The position numbers were made by a program, and so were the translations under genes. This document shows positions 34,872 to 44,371 of a stretch of DNA of 64,000 nucleotides, one piece after another. How positions within the stretch are numbered: position 1 is the stretch's first letter; each line of letters begins with the position of its first letter. This DNA is from Paenibacillus amylolyticus (lineage in GTDB: Bacteria > Bacillota > Bacilli > Paenibacillales > Paenibacillaceae), in NCBI RefSeq assembly GCF_003719335.1, contig NZ_RIAS01000002.1, forward strand, positions 124,001 to 188,000, given 5' to 3'. Under the pieces are notes generated by a model. That model saw nothing but the letters and a program-made list of their open reading frames with translations. It did no database searches and was not told the DNA's origin.

Positions 34872-35262
34872 ATATTCCTCCGTTCGTGATTAATTTAAAG
34901 ATTTTCTATAGTACAAATTTATGTCATTTATTAGAAATTTTCAAATTTTGGAGATCATATGATTCTTGTTTTCTTCAAGAAGTGTCGTTCATATATGCAT
35001 TTATTGTCGAATTACAGTGTCGAATATTGTAATAAAATGTAGATAAAATGAAAAAAGTACGAATTATATTAGAAAAAAGTATGAAGTGGTATAAAAGATT
35101 GGTTTTTGTTTTTTATTGTAGAAAATTGGCACGGAAAAGAGTATAGTTGAGGAAGAATTTAACTGTTCATTTCTGACATTTAGGTTGTAAACAATATACT
35201 GGAATTTTACAGTATATTGACCGAAATAAATACATTAATTATGAATTTAATGGAGGGTACAT
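34872..35262. other. Long A+T-rich leader of the ter cluster
   Basis: 391 bp upstream of terB with no credible ORF. It carries the inverted repeat at 35193-35218 and several AT-rich tracts, and probably contains the main ter promoter(s); no sigma-factor box was assigned with confidence. Confidence 0.4.
35193..35218. promoter_or_regulatory. Candidate operator upstream of the ter operon
   Basis: Perfect 9-bp arms AATATACTG / CAGTATATT spaced by 8 bp, located 45 bp before the terB start. Symmetric and not followed by a T run, so more likely a protein-binding site than a terminator. Confidence 0.45.
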
Positions 35263-35709
35263 ATGAGTTCTTTTAAGAATTGGTTGAATTCAACGAAACA
35301 GGGGTTAGAAGATCAAGTTAAGCGATTCAAAAACAAAGATTTCATGGATGCTGTAGTAGCTGGCTGTGCACTGGTTGCATTTGCAGATGGCTCCGTTGAT
35401 GCCTCAGAGAAGAACAAGATGGCAGGGTACATTAACCTGAGCCAGGAATTGAAGGTTTTTGATATGACAACGGTAATTGAAAGATTCAATCATTATGTGA
35501 ATAATTTCGAATTTTCCCCTGAGATCGGGAAGCAGGAAGCTTTGAAGGCGATTGCCAAGTTCAAGTCCAAACCTGAAGTGGGGCGTGTCATTGTAGGAGT
35601 ATGCAGTGCTATTGGTGCTGCTGATGGTAACTTTGATGATCAAGAGCGTAGAGTAGTGACGGAAATTTGTACCGTTCTGGGCCTGAACCCGGGTGAGTTT
35701 AGTCTGTAA
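35263..35709 (+). CDS. terB: TerB-family tellurite/stress protein
   Basis: 148 residues, ATG after ATGGAGGG. Two acidic EF-like segments typical of TerB: ALVAFADGSVDASEKNKM and SAIGAADGNFDDQERRVV. The helical TerB fold is cytoplasmic and associates with the TerC membrane complex. First gene of the ter cluster, 39 bp before the first terD. Confidence 0.9.
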   Translation: MSSFKNWLNSTKQGLEDQVKRFKNKDFMDAVVAGCALVAFADGSVDASEKNKMAGYINLSQELKVFDMTTVIERFNHYVNNFEFSPEIGKQEALKAIAKFKSKPEVGRVIVGVCSAIGAADGNFDDQERRVVTEICTVLGLNPGEFSL

Positions 35710-35748
35710 TGTCCGTGTGATAGATAAGCTGAAAGGAGGTGAATATTA

Positions 35749-36342
35749 GTGGCCGGTATTAACTTGGTAAAGGGACAGAAAATCGATTTAACCAAAGGTA
35801 AAGCTGGATTAACCCAGGTGATCACCGGTTTGGGTTGGGACCCTGTAGCCTCGAAGGGGTTTTTCGGAAGAAAAAAACAGGCCAATATCGACTGTGACGC
35901 TTCAGCTTTGCTATTAGATGAAAATGGAAAGTTAACAAAAGAAACGAATCTGGTTTGTTTTCATAACAAACAGAGTTTATGTAGATCCGTCGTTCATTCC
36001 GGAGATAATTTGACGGGCGAAGGTGAAGGGGACGATGAGCAAATCAAAATTAACCTCTCCATCGTACCTGCTGATGTTCATAAAATTCTGATCGTCGTGA
36101 ACATATATGATTGTGTTAATCGTAAACAGGATTTTGGAATGATTGAACGTGCTTATATTCGTATCCTGGATGGCGGCAGTTCGCAAGAATTGGTGCGTTT
36201 TAACCTCTCCGATAGCTATGCGGGTATGACGGCTCTCATCTGTGGAGAACTGTACCGACATGGTGGCGAATGGAAATTCTCAGCTATTGGTGAAGGCGCT
36301 CATGCTGTACATATCGATGAGCTTGCTCGTCGTTATACGTAA
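35749..36342 (+). CDS. TerD-family protein, divergent copy
   Basis: 197 residues from GTG 9 nt after AAAGGAGGTG. TerD fold: [37 protein letters not shown] and the calcium loop [20 protein letters not shown]. Compared with its neighbours the strand DFDLD is replaced by NIDCD and an extra FFGRKK insertion is present, like that in the TerA domain at 37698. Cytoplasmic calcium-binding stress protein. Confidence 0.88.
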   Translation: MAGINLVKGQKIDLTKGKAGLTQVITGLGWDPVASKGFFGRKKQANIDCDASALLLDENGKLTKETNLVCFHNKQSLCRSVVHSGDNLTGEGEGDDEQIKINLSIVPADVHKILIVVNIYDCVNRKQDFGMIERAYIRILDGGSSQELVRFNLSDSYAGMTALICGELYRHGGEWKFSAIGEGAHAVHIDELARRYT

Positions 36343-36407
36343 ATATAAGGATTATCTGAAATGAATTTAGCTTCTAAAATATTATAGTGAGCGGAGATGA
36401 ATCTTGA

Positions 36408-36983
36408 ATGGCTATTAATTTGTCTAAAGGTCAAAAGATTGATTTAACAAAAACGAACCCGGGACTGGCTAAAATTACTGTAGGTTTGGGCTGGGATACA
36501 AACAAATATGACGGCGGCAAAGATTTTGACCTCGATGTCTCCGTATTCTGCGCTAACGCTGACGGTAAAGTGGACGGGGAGAAAAACTTTATTTTCTTCA
36601 ATAATCCGCAAAATGAGAACGGTTCTGTCGTGCATACAGGTGACAACCGCACTGGGGAAGGCGACGGCGATGATGAGCAAATTAAAATCGACCTGCCTAA
36701 CGTTCCGGCTAACGTTGAGAAAATCGCGTTTACCATTACGATCTATGAAGCTCAAGAACGCAGCCAGAACTTTGGACAAGTATCACGCGCTTACGTGCGT
36801 ATTGTAAACGAAGCAAATTCCGAAGAATTGATCCGTTTTGACTTGGGCGAAGATTTCTCTATTGAGACAGGTGTTGTCGTTGGAGAGTTGTACCGTCATA
36901 GCGGTGAGTGGAAATTCAGCGCAATCGGCAGTGGTTACCAAGACGGTCTGGTTGGACTGACTCGGGATTATGGCTTGCAATAG
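36408..36983 (+). CDS. terD: TerD/TerE-family calcium-binding stress protein
   Basis: 191 residues, the canonical length. [30 protein letters not shown], and [20 protein letters not shown] with all acidic calcium ligands, then [20 protein letters not shown]. Second of four tandem TerD-domain genes, 65 bp after the first. Followed by an intra-operon hairpin at 37019. Confidence 0.93.
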   Translation: MAINLSKGQKIDLTKTNPGLAKITVGLGWDTNKYDGGKDFDLDVSVFCANADGKVDGEKNFIFFNNPQNENGSVVHTGDNRTGEGDGDDEQIKIDLPNVPANVEKIAFTITIYEAQERSQNFGQVSRAYVRIVNEANSEELIRFDLGEDFSIETGVVVGELYRHSGEWKFSAIGSGYQDGLVGLTRDYGLQ

Positions 36984-37018
36984 AATTGTTAATCAAGCTG
37001 TGAATGTATAGTAAGACA

Positions 37019-37049
37019 GGAAAGCCGTCGATCTGACGGTTTTCCTTTT
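37019..37049 (+). terminator. Intra-operon terminator/attenuator
   Basis: GGAAAGCCGTC pairs with GACGGTTTTCC (one wobble), 5-nt loop and TTTTC, in the 110-bp gap between two terD genes. Confidence 0.75.
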
Positions 37050-37093
37050 CATTACATGAAAATCTTATTTTGAAAAGAAGGGTGGAAGAACAG

Positions 37094-37675
37094 ATGACGA
37101 TTAGCTTGGCTAAAGGACAGCGAATTGATCTTACGAAAACAAACCCTGGTTTGACTAAAGTTGTCGTGGGCCTGGGATGGGATACCAACAAATACAGTGG
37201 CGGAGTCGATTTCGACTTGGATGCGTCAGCTTTCCTGCTTCATGAGGACGGCAAAGCCAAAGGAACAGACGATTTTGTCTTTTATAACAATCCAACAGGC
37301 GGCGCAGGATCTTTGACTCACACTGGAGATAACCGTACGGGTGAGGGAGAGGGTGATGATGAGCAGATTATCGTAGATTTCAGCAAGATCCCTGCAAACA
37401 TCACCAGAATTGGTATTACAGTAACGATCTATGATTATGAAGCGCGTGCACAAAATTTTGGTCAGGTATCCAACGCTTTTGTTCGTGTTGTGGATGCCTC
37501 CAGTGATCGCGAGGTTTTACGTTACGACCTGGGCGAAGACTTCTCCACCGAGACGGCTGTTGTTTTCTGTGAATTTTATCGTTCGGGTGCAGACTGGAAG
37601 TTCCAAGCGATCGGCAGTGGTTTTGCTGGCGGACTCGCCGCGTTATGCCAGAATTATGGACTAGACGCGAAATAA
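37094..37675 (+). CDS. terD: TerD-family calcium-binding stress protein
   Basis: 193 residues from the ATG after GGGTGGAAG; an upstream in-frame ATG at 37070 overlaps the attenuator flank. [59 protein letters not shown] and [20 protein letters not shown]: a complete TerD domain with intact acidic loop. 22 bp before the fusion gene. Confidence 0.92.
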   Translation: MTISLAKGQRIDLTKTNPGLTKVVVGLGWDTNKYSGGVDFDLDASAFLLHEDGKAKGTDDFVFYNNPTGGAGSLTHTGDNRTGEGEGDDEQIIVDFSKIPANITRIGITVTIYDYEARAQNFGQVSNAFVRVVDASSDREVLRYDLGEDFSTETAVVFCEFYRSGADWKFQAIGSGFAGGLAALCQNYGLDAK

Positions 37676-37697
37676 GATAAGGATAGGAGAATCTGTT

Positions 37698-38942
37698 ATG
37701 GCTGTAACCGTCGTCAAAGGGCAAAAAACGGACCTCACTAAAACGAATCCCGGGCTTACCCGGCTTACGGTGGGCATTGGCTGGAATTCTTCTCCTGCGC
37801 TTGAGCTAGACACATCTGCATTTTTACTCGGTGCTAGCGGAAAGGTATCGGGCGATGAAGATTTTATCTTTTATAACCAGCCAACAGGCGGATTTATTAC
37901 CTACAAAGATACACCGCAACAAACGGATAAAAAGCAGTTTGAACTTGATCTGAGCCAAATTCCTGCGCGTATTGAAAAAATTGCATTCAGTCTGACGATC
38001 TATGAAGGTGAGTCTAAAAACCAGAGTTTCAGCCAGGTTCAGAACACCTATATTCGTTTTGGTCATGCGAATAGCGGACAGGAAGCGTTACGGTATGATT
38101 TAGCCAGTGGTTTTACTGTGGAAACGGCGATTGTTATCGGCGAGTTATACCGACATAACGGAGAATGGAAATTCAACGCTGTAGGTGCTGGTTTTTCTGG
38201 TGGACTGGGTGCACTATGCAGTAACTTTGGCGTGAGTGTGGAGAACGACGCTTCCTCTTCACAGCCCGTCCCTCCAGTGCCTCAGCCACCTGCACCGAAA
38301 CCTCCAGCCCCACCTGCTCCACCACCTCAACCCAAGATTGAGTTGAACCTGAGCAAGATTGAGCTGAAGAAGAAGGGCGATACCATCAACCTGAAGAAAA
38401 ATGCAGGTGGACTTGGTGAGATTCTAATTAATCTGAACTGGAATCAACAGACGAGCAAGGGATTGTTCGGGCGAAACAAAAGCGTGGATCTGGATTTAGG
38501 CTGCCTTTTCGAAATGAAGGATGGCAGTAAAGGAGTGATCCAGGCGTTAGGTGAATCGTTTGGTTCTTTGAATCGGTATCCTTACATTGCTCTGGATGGG
38601 GATGACCGGACAGGTTCAGTGAAAACGGGAGAGAATCTGCGTATAAATGGTGCACGTATTTCCGAAATTAAACGACTTCTTGTATTCACCTACATTTATG
38701 AAGGGGTTACGAATTGGTCGCAAGCGGACGGCGTTGTCACCATTAATCAGAAGGACGGCCCGGATATTATCGTGCGTATGAATGAACATGGAAGTTCCTT
38801 AGGTATGTGCGGAATCGCTATGTTCAGCAACGTGAACGATGAAACATTCAGTATTGAGAGGATTGTTCAGTTCTATAATGGACACCGCGCTCTGGATGAA
38901 GCCCATGGATGGGGTATGCGCTGGACTGCCGGCAGTAAATAA
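37698..38942 (+). CDS. TerD-TerA fusion protein with degenerate TerD half
   Basis: 414 residues. Residues 1-185 form a TerD domain ([20 protein letters not shown]) in which the acidic calcium loop GDNRTGEG...DDEQ is replaced by YKDTPQQTDKKQF. A proline-rich linker (PVPPVPQPPAPKPPAPPAPP, ~200-220) leads to a TerA domain (~235-414): SKGLFGRNKSVDLDLGCLFE, GVIQALGESFGSLNRYPYIA, LDGDDRTGSVKTGENLRING, FTYIYEGVTNWSQADGVVT, and the C-terminal GHRALDEAHGWGMRWTAG. Probable scaffold joining TerD-type proteins to TerC. 29 bp before terC. Confidence 0.88.
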   Translation: MAVTVVKGQKTDLTKTNPGLTRLTVGIGWNSSPALELDTSAFLLGASGKVSGDEDFIFYNQPTGGFITYKDTPQQTDKKQFELDLSQIPARIEKIAFSLTIYEGESKNQSFSQVQNTYIRFGHANSGQEALRYDLASGFTVETAIVIGELYRHNGEWKFNAVGAGFSGGLGALCSNFGVSVENDASSSQPVPPVPQPPAPKPPAPPAPPPQPKIELNLSKIELKKKGDTINLKKNAGGLGEILINLNWNQQTSKGLFGRNKSVDLDLGCLFEMKDGSKGVIQALGESFGSLNRYPYIALDGDDRTGSVKTGENLRINGARISEIKRLLVFTYIYEGVTNWSQADGVVTINQKDGPDIIVRMNEHGSSLGMCGIAMFSNVNDETFSIERIVQFYNGHRALDEAHGWGMRWTAGSK

Positions 38943-38971
38943 CAATTTGAGTTAGCGGAGGCTCTCTGTTC

Positions 38972-39706
38972 ATGTTTAGTGATTTCTTTAGAAGTATTAG
39001 TGAGAATTATGGTCATTTTTTCTCTTGGACCGAGATCGTAGCCACACTCTCTGACCCTGTAAGTTGGGGAATCATCGGCAGTTTGATCTTGCTTGAAGGG
39101 CTTTTGTCCGCAGATAATGCGCTGGTACTTGCTGTTATGGTTAAGCACCTGCCGAAGGAGCAACAGAAGCGCGCTTTGTTCTATGGTATTTTAGGTGCGT
39201 ATATTTTCAGGTTTATTGCCATAGGGCTTGGAACATTCCTTGTCAAGATTACCTTGGTCAAGGTACTCGGAGCGTTGTACCTTCTCTATATTGCTTACAA
39301 AGGACTATTCAAGCCTCAGGAAGAGGAGAATCAGGAAGGAAAGCAATACTCGTTCTGGAAAACCGTACTTATGGTCGAACTGATGGACATTGCCTTCAGT
39401 ATCGATAGTGTTATTGCTGCGTTTGGTATCAGTGAGCAGATTTGGGTGTTGTTCCTCGGAGGAATTATCGGGGTACTCATGATGCGGGGAGTTGCCCAAG
39501 TGTTCCTCAAACTCATTGACAAGTTTCCTGAATTGGAAAAAGCGGCATTTATCCTTATTGCCATCATTTCCGTAAAAATGATGTTGAGTGCTTTTGGCTT
39601 CCATATCCCTAACGTACTCTTCTTCTCGTTACTGATTGTTGTATTTGTTGGAGCGATGTTGATGAGTTCCGCTAGAAAGAAAAAGGAAAATCAAGGCCAG
39701 GCCTAG
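38972..39706 (+). CDS. terC: TerC-family integral membrane protein
   Basis: 244 residues, about seven membrane segments. TerC motifs: ILLEGLLSADNALVLAVMVK with the conserved acidic pair, LMDIAFSIDSVIAAFGIS with the second conserved E/D cluster, and LIAIISVKMMLSAFGFHIP. By family knowledge a metal-linked membrane anchor for TerB/TerD complexes and implicated in metallation of exported proteins. A hairpin terminator follows and separates it from the biosynthetic half of the cluster. Confidence 0.92.
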   Translation: MFSDFFRSISENYGHFFSWTEIVATLSDPVSWGIIGSLILLEGLLSADNALVLAVMVKHLPKEQQKRALFYGILGAYIFRFIAIGLGTFLVKITLVKVLGALYLLYIAYKGLFKPQEEENQEGKQYSFWKTVLMVELMDIAFSIDSVIAAFGISEQIWVLFLGGIIGVLMMRGVAQVFLKLIDKFPELEKAAFILIAIISVKMMLSAFGFHIPNVLFFSLLIVVFVGAMLMSSARKKKENQGQA

Positions 39707-39732
39707 TTTTAAAAATCACCACACCTATTATC

Positions 39733-39765
39733 AATCCCTCCGCATCTTGGAGGGATTGGTTTTTA
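39733..39765 (+). terminator. Terminator between terC and the biosynthetic half of the cluster
   Basis: Perfect AATCCCTCC / GGAGGGATT stem, 7-nt loop, GGTTTTTAT. Confidence 0.8.
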
Positions 39766-39833
39766 TACCCCGACAGCATTCATTTTATTGATGCAGACTG
39801 ACTTCTAGTCAGAAGTGCAAGGAGGAGAATAAC

Positions 39834-41048
39834 CTGAAATATTTTAGTTTTTTGAATGCAGAGGAAGAAGAAGCTTTATTTTTCTCTTCGCCCGTATCGT
39901 TTAGTCATCGAACCTCCAAAGAAATACTGGCATACGCTGTTGGGGCTGCTTTATACATGCCGGCCACACGTCCGCATATAGCAGACGATATTTTACAACG
40001 TAAACATGAAGGGCTTACAACCATCGTTATCGATCTGGAAGATGCGGTAGGCGACGAGCAAGTCGAATTTGCGGAACAGTGTCTGTCTCAGCAACTTGGA
40101 CTTATTGCAGAGTATATGGACACAGGGATTTTGTGCTCCAATCACATGCCTTTATTATTTGTCCGGATGAGATCACCCGAACAGCTGGAACGCTTGATAG
40201 AAATGCTGGGAGAAAAAATCTCTTTATTAACTGGTGTTGTATTGCCGAAGTTTAGCTGTGAGAATGGACGTGCTTATTTGCAGCTTGTTCACCAATATAA
40301 TCAGCAGAAAGAACGCTCACATCCACTCTTATATGCAATGCCCATTTTGGAAACGGCAGAAGTGATCTACCGCGAGACACGTTGGCAGACATTAATGGAT
40401 CTGAAACAGATTGTGGATGAGTATGCACCGTATATATTGAACATCCGAATCGGAGCTACAGATTTCTCAAGCCTGTTCGGTCTAAGGAGAAGCCCGGAAC
40501 TTACAATATACGACATTGCAACGATACGTGACTGCATAGCGGACATTGTTAATTTATTCGGTCGTGCAGAACAGGGATATGTAATATCCGGGCCGGTCTG
40601 GGAGTATTTTAGCCAGCGTGAACGTGTATTTAAACCCCAATTAAGGCAGACGCCATTTGAGGAATCTCTTGGCAAGACAGGCCGAAATCTCAGAATGAAA
40701 TATATTACGAATTCCATGGACGGACTCATGCGTGAAGTGATGATGGATAAGGAGAACGGTATTGTAGGTAAAACGATCATTCATCCGACGCAGATCAAGC
40801 CTGTTCAGGCGATGTATGTGGTTACGCATGAGGAATTCATGGACGCACAGGGGATTGTCGCTCGAAATGATGGAAGCCTGGGGGTTTTTAAAAGCACGTA
40901 TACCAATAAAATGAACGAAATTAAACCGCATTTAAGTTGGGCTAAACGAATCTTGATCCGATCACAAATATATGGGGTGTTACATGAACAGCAGCATTTT
41001 GTCGGGCTCCTGCCCAAACACGAACAGACTTACGTTTCCTATTCTTGA
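39834..41048 (+). CDS. HpcH/HpaI aldolase/citrate-lyase-family protein of the ter module
   Basis: 404 residues if it starts at CTG 39834, which is 8 nt after AAGGAGG and yields MKYFSFLNAEEEEALFF; TTG 39852 is the next in-frame option but has no ribosome site. CitE-like barrel features: AALYMPATRPHIADDILQRK, TTIVIDLEDAVGDEQVEF with the Glu/Asp metal ligands, LPKFSC and IGATDFSSLFGLRRS. In the ter biosynthetic module this lyase is thought to help make a small-molecule, possibly nucleoside-like, product. Its end overlaps the next gene by 65 bp. Confidence 0.85.
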   Translation: MKYFSFLNAEEEEALFFSSPVSFSHRTSKEILAYAVGAALYMPATRPHIADDILQRKHEGLTTIVIDLEDAVGDEQVEFAEQCLSQQLGLIAEYMDTGILCSNHMPLLFVRMRSPEQLERLIEMLGEKISLLTGVVLPKFSCENGRAYLQLVHQYNQQKERSHPLLYAMPILETAEVIYRETRWQTLMDLKQIVDEYAPYILNIRIGATDFSSLFGLRRSPELTIYDIATIRDCIADIVNLFGRAEQGYVISGPVWEYFSQRERVFKPQLRQTPFEESLGKTGRNLRMKYITNSMDGLMREVMMDKENGIVGKTIIHPTQIKPVQAMYVVTHEEFMDAQGIVARNDGSLGVFKSTYTNKMNEIKPHLSWAKRILIRSQIYGVLHEQQHFVGLLPKHEQTYVSYS

Positions 41049-42384
41049 TCAGTTCGAGGTCATGATCGAGTCTACACATAATCCGCTCGCAATTCCATTG
41101 GAAAATCTGTTCTCCATGGCGGCACGCCTGAATAAAAAGAGATCATTTCTCTTTGTCAGTAAGCTGCTCGGCAAGCATATTGCCGTTAATCCGTATACTT
41201 CACTTTTAAGTGGTGCTGCTCTGGCCGTTCTATTGTATGAGCATGTAACGCATGGACAAGACAAGCGTACTATAGAGTGGAAGCAGCAAATGGTCCGTGG
41301 ACTGATTGATCCAGAGCGGGCCCGTGAAGCCTATGAATATCTGTTGGGTGTGCAGATGAGTTTGCCTGAAGATATTCGCTTCGTTGGTTTTGCCGAAACA
41401 GCTACAGCGCTGGGACACAGCATGTACGAGCTATTTGCGGACCGTGCAACGTACATTCATTCTACGAGAGAATACCTTCCCGAGATTGAACCGGATATTC
41501 AGTTTGAGGAAGAGCATTCCCATGCGATGTCTCATCGCTGTTATGCACTGGATTCCAGCTCGCTTGCAGAGGGTGGGCCACTTGTTCTTGTGGATGATGA
41601 GATTACAACAGGCAACACCACGTTGAACATTATTCGGGATATTCAGCGTAATTTTCCGCGTGGGCAATATTATATTGCTTCTTTACTGGATTGGCGTACG
41701 GATGCTGATGAACAACGGTTTGCTTCATTAGAAAATGAACTCGGGATAACCATCACCCCTCTCTCTTTGTTGAAAGGGAAAATTCAAGTGACGGGTGAGC
41801 CGGCGATCGAGGTCTCGGGAAAGAAGCAGGTTTCTGAATCCTCATCTGTGATAAGTACTATCTCTGTAGCAGGCGAAATGGAGTCTTGGGATGCAGTATC
41901 CGCAGATTCGGAAGGGAATCGCTGTCCACTTCCTTACCTGAAGTACACAGGTCGATTCGGCATTTCATCGGCATTTAATTCAACATTGGGTGCGGGTATC
42001 TCAAGGATTGCATCCATTTTACGTGAGAAGAGGAAGGGAAAACGAACCCTTGTCATGGGAACGGGTGAGTTTATGTATATCCCGATGCGAATTGCAGCTG
42101 AGATGGGGGATGGTGTTCTCTATCAGTCTACGACTCGAAGTCCAATCTATACCGTCAATCGCCCCGGATATGCTGTTGTTTCAGGTGAAGGATATGCCTC
42201 TCCAGAAGATCCGGCTGTTCGAAATTATATTTACAATATATTGCCTGGGCAATATGATGAGATTTTTATTTTGATGGAAAGACATATGCCAGAAGAACGT
42301 ATGCGGCCTATGCTTGATGTGTTGTTACAACTCGGATGTAAGCAAATACATGTGGTGTACTGCGGTGCTGCACAGGAAGGCTGA
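40984..42384 (+). CDS. Phosphoribosyltransferase-TRSP domain protein of the ter module
   Basis: 466 residues from the ATG after TATGGGGTG, overlapping the lyase. PRPP-binding loop PLVLVDDEITTGNTTLNIIR (~200) marks a type I phosphoribosyltransferase; GFAETATALGHSMYELFA precedes it. The C-terminal half (GRFGISSAFNSTLGAGISRI, TLVMGTGEFMYIPMRIAAEM, YDEIFILMERHMPEERMRPM) is the TRSP domain usually fused to it. Predicted to transfer a ribose-phosphate in the pathway shared with the lyase, StiP, HAD and ATP-grasp genes. Confidence 0.87.
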   Translation: MNSSILSGSCPNTNRLTFPILDQFEVMIESTHNPLAIPLENLFSMAARLNKKRSFLFVSKLLGKHIAVNPYTSLLSGAALAVLLYEHVTHGQDKRTIEWKQQMVRGLIDPERAREAYEYLLGVQMSLPEDIRFVGFAETATALGHSMYELFADRATYIHSTREYLPEIEPDIQFEEEHSHAMSHRCYALDSSSLAEGGPLVLVDDEITTGNTTLNIIRDIQRNFPRGQYYIASLLDWRTDADEQRFASLENELGITITPLSLLKGKIQVTGEPAIEVSGKKQVSESSSVISTISVAGEMESWDAVSADSEGNRCPLPYLKYTGRFGISSAFNSTLGAGISRIASILREKRKGKRTLVMGTGEFMYIPMRIAAEMGDGVLYQSTTRSPIYTVNRPGYAVVSGEGYASPEDPAVRNYIYNILPGQYDEIFILMERHMPEERMRPMLDVLLQLGCKQIHVVYCGAAQEG

Positions 42385-42395
42385 GAAGACAAGCG

Positions 42396-43547
42396 ATGAA
42401 CTTACCTGCAATTGAAAGCATATTAAAGAACCAAATTAAACCTCCTGAGCCAATGGGGAGTTATGACCCGTCCGATGTTATATTTCTGTTAAAGGATTTA
42501 AGTAATATTTCGTTAGAAAAAGAGACCGGGGAGCGTGAACGTGCTATTCAGTCGGGCGTGCATTATTCAGAGATGCTGCCTGTGGAGTATCACCCTTCGG
42601 ATGAATATATTGAGTTGTTTCACGAGACATTAGCACAATCTGCTCAAAAAGTAGCCAGAGCTGCCGCAACGGTAGCGGAGATTATTGTGCGCAAGCGGGG
42701 ATTGAACACCGTTCTTGTCTCGCTGGCTCGTGCAGGAACACCGATTGGCATTTTGGTCAAACGTTATATTTCCATGAAATATAACGTGGATATGCCTCAT
42801 TACAGCATTTCCATTATCCGTGGAAAAGGAATAGATGAGAATGCCATTCTATATATCTGGCAACAGCATGGGCTGGATATGCCGATCCAATTCATCGATG
42901 GCTGGACAGGCAAAGGGGCCATTCGCAAGGTGCTGGTCGATGCCTGTGACAGCCTGGATCAACGTTATGGTATTCGATTGGATGACAATCTAGCCGTACT
43001 CGCTGACCCTGGTCATTGCTCAGATACCTACGGCACCCGAGAAGATTATTTGATTCCAAGTGCTTGTCTGAACTCGACTGTATCGGGGCTGATGAGTCGA
43101 ACGGTGCTGCGGGATGACCTTATTGGACCGAATGACTTCCATGGAGCCAAATGGTACAAGGAATGGGCTTCTTCTGATCTGTCGACGATGTATGTAGACA
43201 AGATTTCAGAATATTTTACCAAAGTTGAAACGGAGGCCTCGCTTCAAGCAGAGGATGCACTAGCCCATCCTCCAGAAGTCACGTGGCAGGGGATGAAGGA
43301 TATTCAATCCATTCAGCAGACGTTTGATATCCAAGATGTAAATCTGATCAAGCCAGGGATTGGAGAGACGACACGGGTACTGCTGCGCCGTGTGCCTTGG
43401 AAAATTCTGATCGACCGTCCGAACAATCCTAACCTGAAACATATCATGCTGCTTGCTCATGACCGTGGAGTTCCCGTAGAGGTGTTCCCTGGGCTAAGTT
43501 ATTCATGCTGCGGCATTATCCGATCTGTAAAGGGGGGCGGCGAATGA
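42396..43547 (+). CDS. StiP-family (PRTase-like/cysteine protease StiP) protein of the ter module
   Basis: 383 residues, 11 bp after the previous gene. MGSYDPSDVIFLLKDLSNIS and LNTVLVSLARAGTPIGILVK are typical of the StiP family (PF11202), followed by HYSISIIRGKGIDENAILYI, FIDGWTGKGAIRKVLVDACD and LADPGHCSDTYGTREDYLIP. The C-terminal segment has PWKILIDRPNNPNLKHIMLL. Annotated in databases as cysteine protease StiP, though the fold suggests phosphoribosyl chemistry. Overlaps the HAD gene by ATGA. Confidence 0.85.
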   Translation: MNLPAIESILKNQIKPPEPMGSYDPSDVIFLLKDLSNISLEKETGERERAIQSGVHYSEMLPVEYHPSDEYIELFHETLAQSAQKVARAAATVAEIIVRKRGLNTVLVSLARAGTPIGILVKRYISMKYNVDMPHYSISIIRGKGIDENAILYIWQQHGLDMPIQFIDGWTGKGAIRKVLVDACDSLDQRYGIRLDDNLAVLADPGHCSDTYGTREDYLIPSACLNSTVSGLMSRTVLRDDLIGPNDFHGAKWYKEWASSDLSTMYVDKISEYFTKVETEASLQAEDALAHPPEVTWQGMKDIQSIQQTFDIQDVNLIKPGIGETTRVLLRRVPWKILIDRPNNPNLKHIMLLAHDRGVPVEVFPGLSYSCCGIIRSVKGGGE

Positions 43548-44371
43548 TCTATGCAAGTGATTTGGATCAGACACTGGTCTATTCTCGCCGTTCTATGGGT
43601 GTTGCCGAGGATGCGCCCGGATTGGTTCCTGCAGAATGGATTCGTGGTGAGTTATCTGCCTTTATGTCAGCTGAGACGTTGAATCAACTGATGACACTTC
43701 CCAAGGATATCCTGTTCGTTCCTGTAACGACACGGACAGTGGTACAGTATCAGCGGATACAGATCTTTCAGCAAGAGGTTATTCCGTCCTATGCGATTAC
43801 TAGCAATGGTGGCAACATTCTGATGAATGGCAAGGTCGATCCCGCTTGGAACGAGCATGTTCGTTCCAAGCTTCAAAAGCATTCAGCAACGGCTGCCGAG
43901 GTGCGCCAGATATTTGACGATGTACTGAACAAGGATTGGGTTGTAGGAGAGCGGCTATGTGATGAGTTGTTTTTCGCTTTTGTCATCCATCGTGATCGCA
44001 TGCCGGCAGAAGAAGTTACAGAGAAGATCAAACGTGTGGAATCCCTGGGCTGGGAGGCTTCCATTCAAGGCCGCAAGTTATATCTGGTTCCTTCGGCGGT
44101 GAATAAACGAGCTGCGGTAGAACATATTCGCCATCAGATTGGCGATGTACCCGTTGTTGCGTCCGGTGATTCTTTACTGGATCGTTGTCTGCTCGATTTT
44201 GCAGATTATGCTATTGCGCCTCGGCATGGCGAGTTATACCGCGAGAAACAGCGGAATCCTGAAACAGTTCACTACCAATTCACCGAACATTCCGGTATTT
44301 TTGCCGCTGACGAGATATTAAACTATGTTCGCTCTATACACCACGCTGCGATAGGAGATGTTGTCTCATGA
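43544..44371 (+). CDS. HAD-superfamily hydrolase of the ter module
   Basis: 275 residues from the ATG inside the ATGA overlap with StiP, preceded by AAGGGGGG. HAD motif I is YASDLDQTLVYSRRSM, motif II lies in VPVTTRTVVQYQRIQ and AITSNGGNILMNG, and the late acidic motif is VVASGDSLLDRCLLDFADYA. A Cof-type sugar-phosphatase-like enzyme expected to dephosphorylate a pathway intermediate. ATGA overlap with the ATP-grasp gene at 44368 shows tight coupling. Confidence 0.87.
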   Translation: MIYASDLDQTLVYSRRSMGVAEDAPGLVPAEWIRGELSAFMSAETLNQLMTLPKDILFVPVTTRTVVQYQRIQIFQQEVIPSYAITSNGGNILMNGKVDPAWNEHVRSKLQKHSATAAEVRQIFDDVLNKDWVVGERLCDELFFAFVIHRDRMPAEEVTEKIKRVESLGWEASIQGRKLYLVPSAVNKRAAVEHIRHQIGDVPVVASGDSLLDRCLLDFADYAIAPRHGELYREKQRNPETVHYQFTEHSGIFAADEILNYVRSIHHAAIGDVVS

